Shown: piece by piece, positions 17,664 to 20,895 of the stretch
Numbering within the stretch: position 1 is the stretch's first letter
Layout of the letters: each line of letters opens with the position of its first letter
NCBI GenBank assembly: GCA_020536535.1
Contig: JAHLWZ010001080.1
Location: forward strand, 1-20,895
DNA length: 20,895 nt
Source: Pelomyxa schiedti
Taxonomy: Eukaryota > Evosea > Pelobiontida > Pelomyxidae
Reading direction: 5' to 3'
Notes under the pieces: generated by a model
Told to the model about the DNA's origin: nothing
The model's database searches: none
What the model saw: only the letters and a program-made list of their open reading frames with translations
Program-made: the position numbers and the translations under genes

Positions 17664-20091
17664 CACGAAGAGGTATTTGTTGCTTGCTGTTTTTTTTTAA
17701 TTCGCATTAGGGCCAGACCAAAAATGTGGGCAGACTGACGCAAGCTTTCGAAGCCATTGTTGAGGTATGTACACCCGCACAGTTCCACGAAGTAACATTG
17801 TTTTAGACTCAAACAAGTGCCCCAGAACGCGCAGCCACTAACCACCTACGCCCCCAACGACCCCAGAGTACGACAATTCCCCCACGGCCGACCACCGCAA
17901 AACTCATCAAGTCTGAAAGCAATCCAAGAATAGGAGTGCGTCCACAAAACACAAGCGCAAGCTCAACGATAAGCACAACCGCACACACCAGGGAAAGAAC
18001 GAGCACGAGCACCAGTGCCAACGCGTCGGGTGCGAGATTCAAGGAATCTGCTTCTGAGATTACTGTTAGAGAAGCTCCGCTCATGATGGGCGATCAGACT
18101 CAGAATACTATACATTCCCACGTGCAAATACAAAGATATTCAGGTGCCATGTCGGAGGAGCTGAAACAAAGTCTGAACCGACGCTCTCAAAGACTGCAAT
18201 CTGCAGAGGCCGCCCCAATGAGTACGTTGCCAGTGCCAGCACCTGCGCTGACCCCTCTTCCTCTCACTACTCCTACGCCGACGCACACGGCATTCCAAGC
18301 AACACCTCCACCACCTCCAGGGCCTCCCCCAGAAGCAGATGAAATAATAGACCAGAGCGAAGCTGCTTCAGAACCAGGCTTTTTCAAGCGGGTCTGGACG
18401 TCTGTCTCAGGGCTTCTTGAGTACAGTGAGGAATATGAAGTCGACGAGGGTGAATTTCATTCGTGTTGTTCTTTCTCTCCTGATTTACACAAATTAGACA
18501 CCTGCCCCTTCGTAGGGAAGGTGAAAAGCCTGGAATCGAGAGTCAGGGAGCTCAATAATCAGGTCTCACAAGGTATATCTGCACTTTCACTCTTACAAGT
18601 CACTGATATGACACTTTAGGAAACGAGAGATACCAGAATGAATGTGAACAAAGAGTGCTCTTATTGCGAGCTAATAACATACTCCTTGCGACAAGCTATC
18701 AACTAACCTTCTGCGATGTCCGATGGGGACAGATGGTAATCGTTGAACTGGAGGGACTTGATTTATTGCACCTCAAACCTCTTGGTTCAGGCTGCAACGG
18801 CATTGTAATCCTAGTACGTGTTAAACCCAGCACTCATGACGTTGAAACCAATGAAGTTGCACTAAAAATGATCTTCAACTACGCTCCTGGCACCAGTACA
18901 GCCAACCTGAAAGCACTGTACGATTCCGAGCACACATTCGGCCGTGCGCACCCGCACTGGTGCTTTGCCATAATCTTCAATGCTTTCCGGGCACCAACTA
19001 GGATCTCCCTCTTCCCTGAGGAGGAAAGGTCTCGGTACACGATTATCACTGACCAGGTGGTGAGGGGAGGTTGCTGTGGTAACCCCGATGTAATACCGCT
19101 TTTGGACCGCACATTATATCTCACAATGGAACCTGGGCAAGGAAATGTCAAGGACATCGTCCGTGACAAATTTTCTGGGGGAAGAAGTGCCAGCTCCAAT
19201 CCATTACAGCGGGAAAATGAAACTGTGCATGGAATTCGCACTCTTGCATTCTGCTGCCTTTGTGCGTGTGACCACATGAACTCACTTGGTTGGTTCCACA
19301 ATGATATAAAATTGGATAATATACTACGCATTCAGAGGACAAAAACAACACGGATTTCCCACGCCATGATTGGTGATATCTGGGCTTTCTGTGACTTGGG
19401 TACATCCCGCTACTGCCCATCTGGTTACCTCGTTTGCAACAACGGGGAGGGCTTTTCAGGAAATATACAAAACAGGGCCCCTGAAGTCTTTCTTCCAACC
19501 ATTCAGGGACAATCCCTGCATTACCCCATCTCGAAGAATGATGTATGGGCTGTAGGATGTGTTCTATATGAGGTGATTACGGGCCGGCCCCCCCTGCATG
19601 TTGAGAATCAGTTCCTCCTAATCCCCAACAAGTTTATTGACGTCACACCAATCTCAGCCCTTGTCCCCTACCTCCTGGAGGAAAACCCCACTATCAGGCC
19701 CACTGCCAAACAGGCCCTTCTCATCTCTGGTGCCCTCATGTTCCTTCCACCACCACACAACACCAACCTGTTCTCCTTGGATCCATCCCACATTGCAGCG
19801 TCTATGAACTTCTATGGGCAAGGTACAAAAGTAATTCCCGAAGTAGAATCGATACTGCACCAAGTGCTGGAGAGCAACTTGCGGTCTCTGGATCCCACAT
19901 CCACTCACTCATCATCTCCCAGCCGGCCGCTACAACAGACACAGACAGTGGTACCCACTGTGGAACAGGTATGCTCACTGGTGTTCACCAAAGAAGCTCT
20001 TTCTGATGTTGCTGGATTCTGCTCTGTGTTGCACGCATTCTGCAGTCGGAGGGCAGTGTACTACAAAACGGTAACCACCAGGACCAGCTAA
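17631..20091 (+). CDS. Divergent eukaryotic protein kinase with coiled coil
   Basis: Exons 17631-17672, 17711-17764, 17807-18449, 18498-18572 and 18620-20091 join in phase to 762 codons (761 aa). Introns are 38, 42, 48 and 47 nt. Residues 33-240 are low-complexity, Thr/Ser/Pro-rich with a PPPPPGPPP run. A coiled coil follows (KSLESRVRELNNQ and on). The kinase domain, about 320-630, has the glycine loop GSGCNG (327-332), ATP lysine in VALKM (K354), candidate alpha-C Glu375, HNDIKLDN (498-505, Asp500 catalytic), DLG in place of DFG (530-532), APE (Glu560) and DVWAVGC (579-585). All catalytic residues are present, so it should be active. Substrate unknown. HND/DLG and long inserts place it outside the common families. 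The start codon is uncertain because exons 1-2 are tiny. Confidence 0.85.
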
Positions 20092-20102
20092 AAATAAAAT
20101 TA
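20091..20102. terminator. Shared 3' end of convergent kinase and SSL genes
   Basis: The kinase stop (20089-20091) and the SSL stop (20100-20102, minus) are separated by 8 bp. AATAAA at 20093-20098 could be the plus-strand poly(A) signal. The two 3' UTRs must overlap. Confidence 0.5.
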
Positions 20103-20895
20103 TTTCATTGTACGGTTGTGTGCCCACGTGGATGTGGAGGGTAGCTGTTTGGTGTTGAAAGCCCAGAGGTCCGTGTATAGGGTGGCAACATAAAGGGTAT
20201 CATCAACCTCCAGTGAATCGCATACAATGTGCAGGAATGGAGCACAGTCCTCTAGCATGCCGATGCACTCTCCCCTCTCATTCAATTTCATAACTATGAA
20301 TGATTCAGAGTGGTTGGGAGTAGAGTGGAGAAAGTACCTACCCCATGCCAGTGCATATGGTCCGGCTTGATGAAGAGAGTTACAATTCTCCTCAGTAAGG
20401 GGTGACCAGCTAGCCAGTCAGTTACACAGAAGGGTTCTGACCTTTTAGTGGCACCTGCGAGGAGGTAGGTTCCCGGCTCTGTGCCTCTCTGCAGATTATC
20501 TGGCGCCGTTGGAAGGCTGTAGCATGGATGAATACCGCGAAAAGAAGGAAACAAGTTGTGTGAGTGGAGGGTTGTAGAACCTGTCAGCAAAGACAGTGAG
20601 TAGCCCTTTGGTGGGTCCGTGGATCCCGTATTTGTAAATCCGGTGCCTTGTAGTTGATGCAATTAACAGAGCGTCATTGGAGTGCGTGAGACAGAGCCCG
20701 TTGGCAAACGCAATTCCGCCGACTTCGACTCTGTGCTTGAGTGAGTGAAAAGGAATCTGAAGGGGTTGTACTTCGCCTCCCCAGTGGCGATGTTGTATGA
20801 GGCCAAGTATCCAGAAGGGCGTCCTTCAATTGCTATATGATGTTATTCCAAATAAAGAAGAGTGTTATGGGGGCGAACATTCAAACAGGAACTGT
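20100..20895 (-). CDS. Strictosidine synthase-like / APMAP-type beta-propeller, 5' end outside window
   Basis: Minus-strand exons: 20895-20879 (cut by the edge), 20832-20581, 20516-20338, 20293-20100; introns 46, 64 and 44 nt. Spliced motifs match the strictosidine synthase-like family in order: QFLFES-IEGRPSGYLASYN, GGIAFANGLCLTHSNDALL, RHRIYKYGIHGPTKG, TVFADSLPTAPDNLQRG, WHGVVMKLNERGE and DTLYVATLYTDLWAF. These proteins are six-bladed propellers. Animal APMAP is a membrane arylesterase and the plant enzyme makes strictosidine; the true substrate here is unknown. One base appears missing in CCCC at 20779-20782 (minus GGGG): a fifth G would restore the frame between ASYNIATG and EVQPLQIPF. 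That is an assembly error or a recent lesion. Confidence 0.8.

Noticed and set aside
18187-18387. Minus-strand glycine/valine-rich ORF over the kinase leader
   Set aside because: Complement of a Pro/Thr-rich coding segment within a well-supported exon.

Overview
The window is nuclear DNA from a protist with a compact, intron-bearing genome. Introns begin with GT, end with AG and are very short: 38-64 nt in the best models. Sel1 repeats, degenerate ankyrin-like repeats, an unusual protein kinase, an Hsp70 and several lineage-specific paralogues point to a free-living amoeba. An archamoeba related to Pelomyxa is my tentative guess, from the style of the proteins and not from any search. I see no bacterial operons, rRNA, tRNA or CRISPR.

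Left third (1-5430). A damaged copy of a small acidic-protein exon (204-440) starts the window, followed by AT-rich spacer and a doubtful minus-strand lysine-rich gene (842-1416). Then come a plus-strand ankyrin-like repeat gene (about 1937-4001), an inverted-repeat element (4205-4330) and an F-box-like gene (4427-5430).

Middle (5431-14067). A Sel1-repeat gene (5513-7288, minus) has a 109-bp copy of its own interior at its 5' flank. A lineage-specific, possibly beta-propeller gene (7619-9103, minus) has a paralogue at 12700-14067 (plus). Between them lie a small unknown gene (9197-9801, minus), a second acidic-protein copy (10200-10657, plus), a decayed F-box-like stretch (about 11120-11474) and two nearly identical 178-bp repeats (11544 and 12193).

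Right third (14068-20895). An atypical Hsp70 (14163-17444) resolves into 17 exons that close to an 837-aa frame. It is followed by a 5-exon kinase gene (17631-20091, 761 aa). Convergent to the kinase, with 8 bp between stop codons, is a strictosidine synthase-like/APMAP gene that runs off the right edge (20100-20895, minus). A short membrane-protein ORF lies antisense between Hsp70 and kinase, its ATG interleaved with the kinase ATG.

These genes do not form an evident pathway. The recurring themes are duplication followed by damage (acidic gene, Sel1 fragment, 178-bp repeat), one- or two-base frame breaks in otherwise good genes, and tight packing of small introns and short intergenic gaps. 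All models come from reading frames and splice signals alone.
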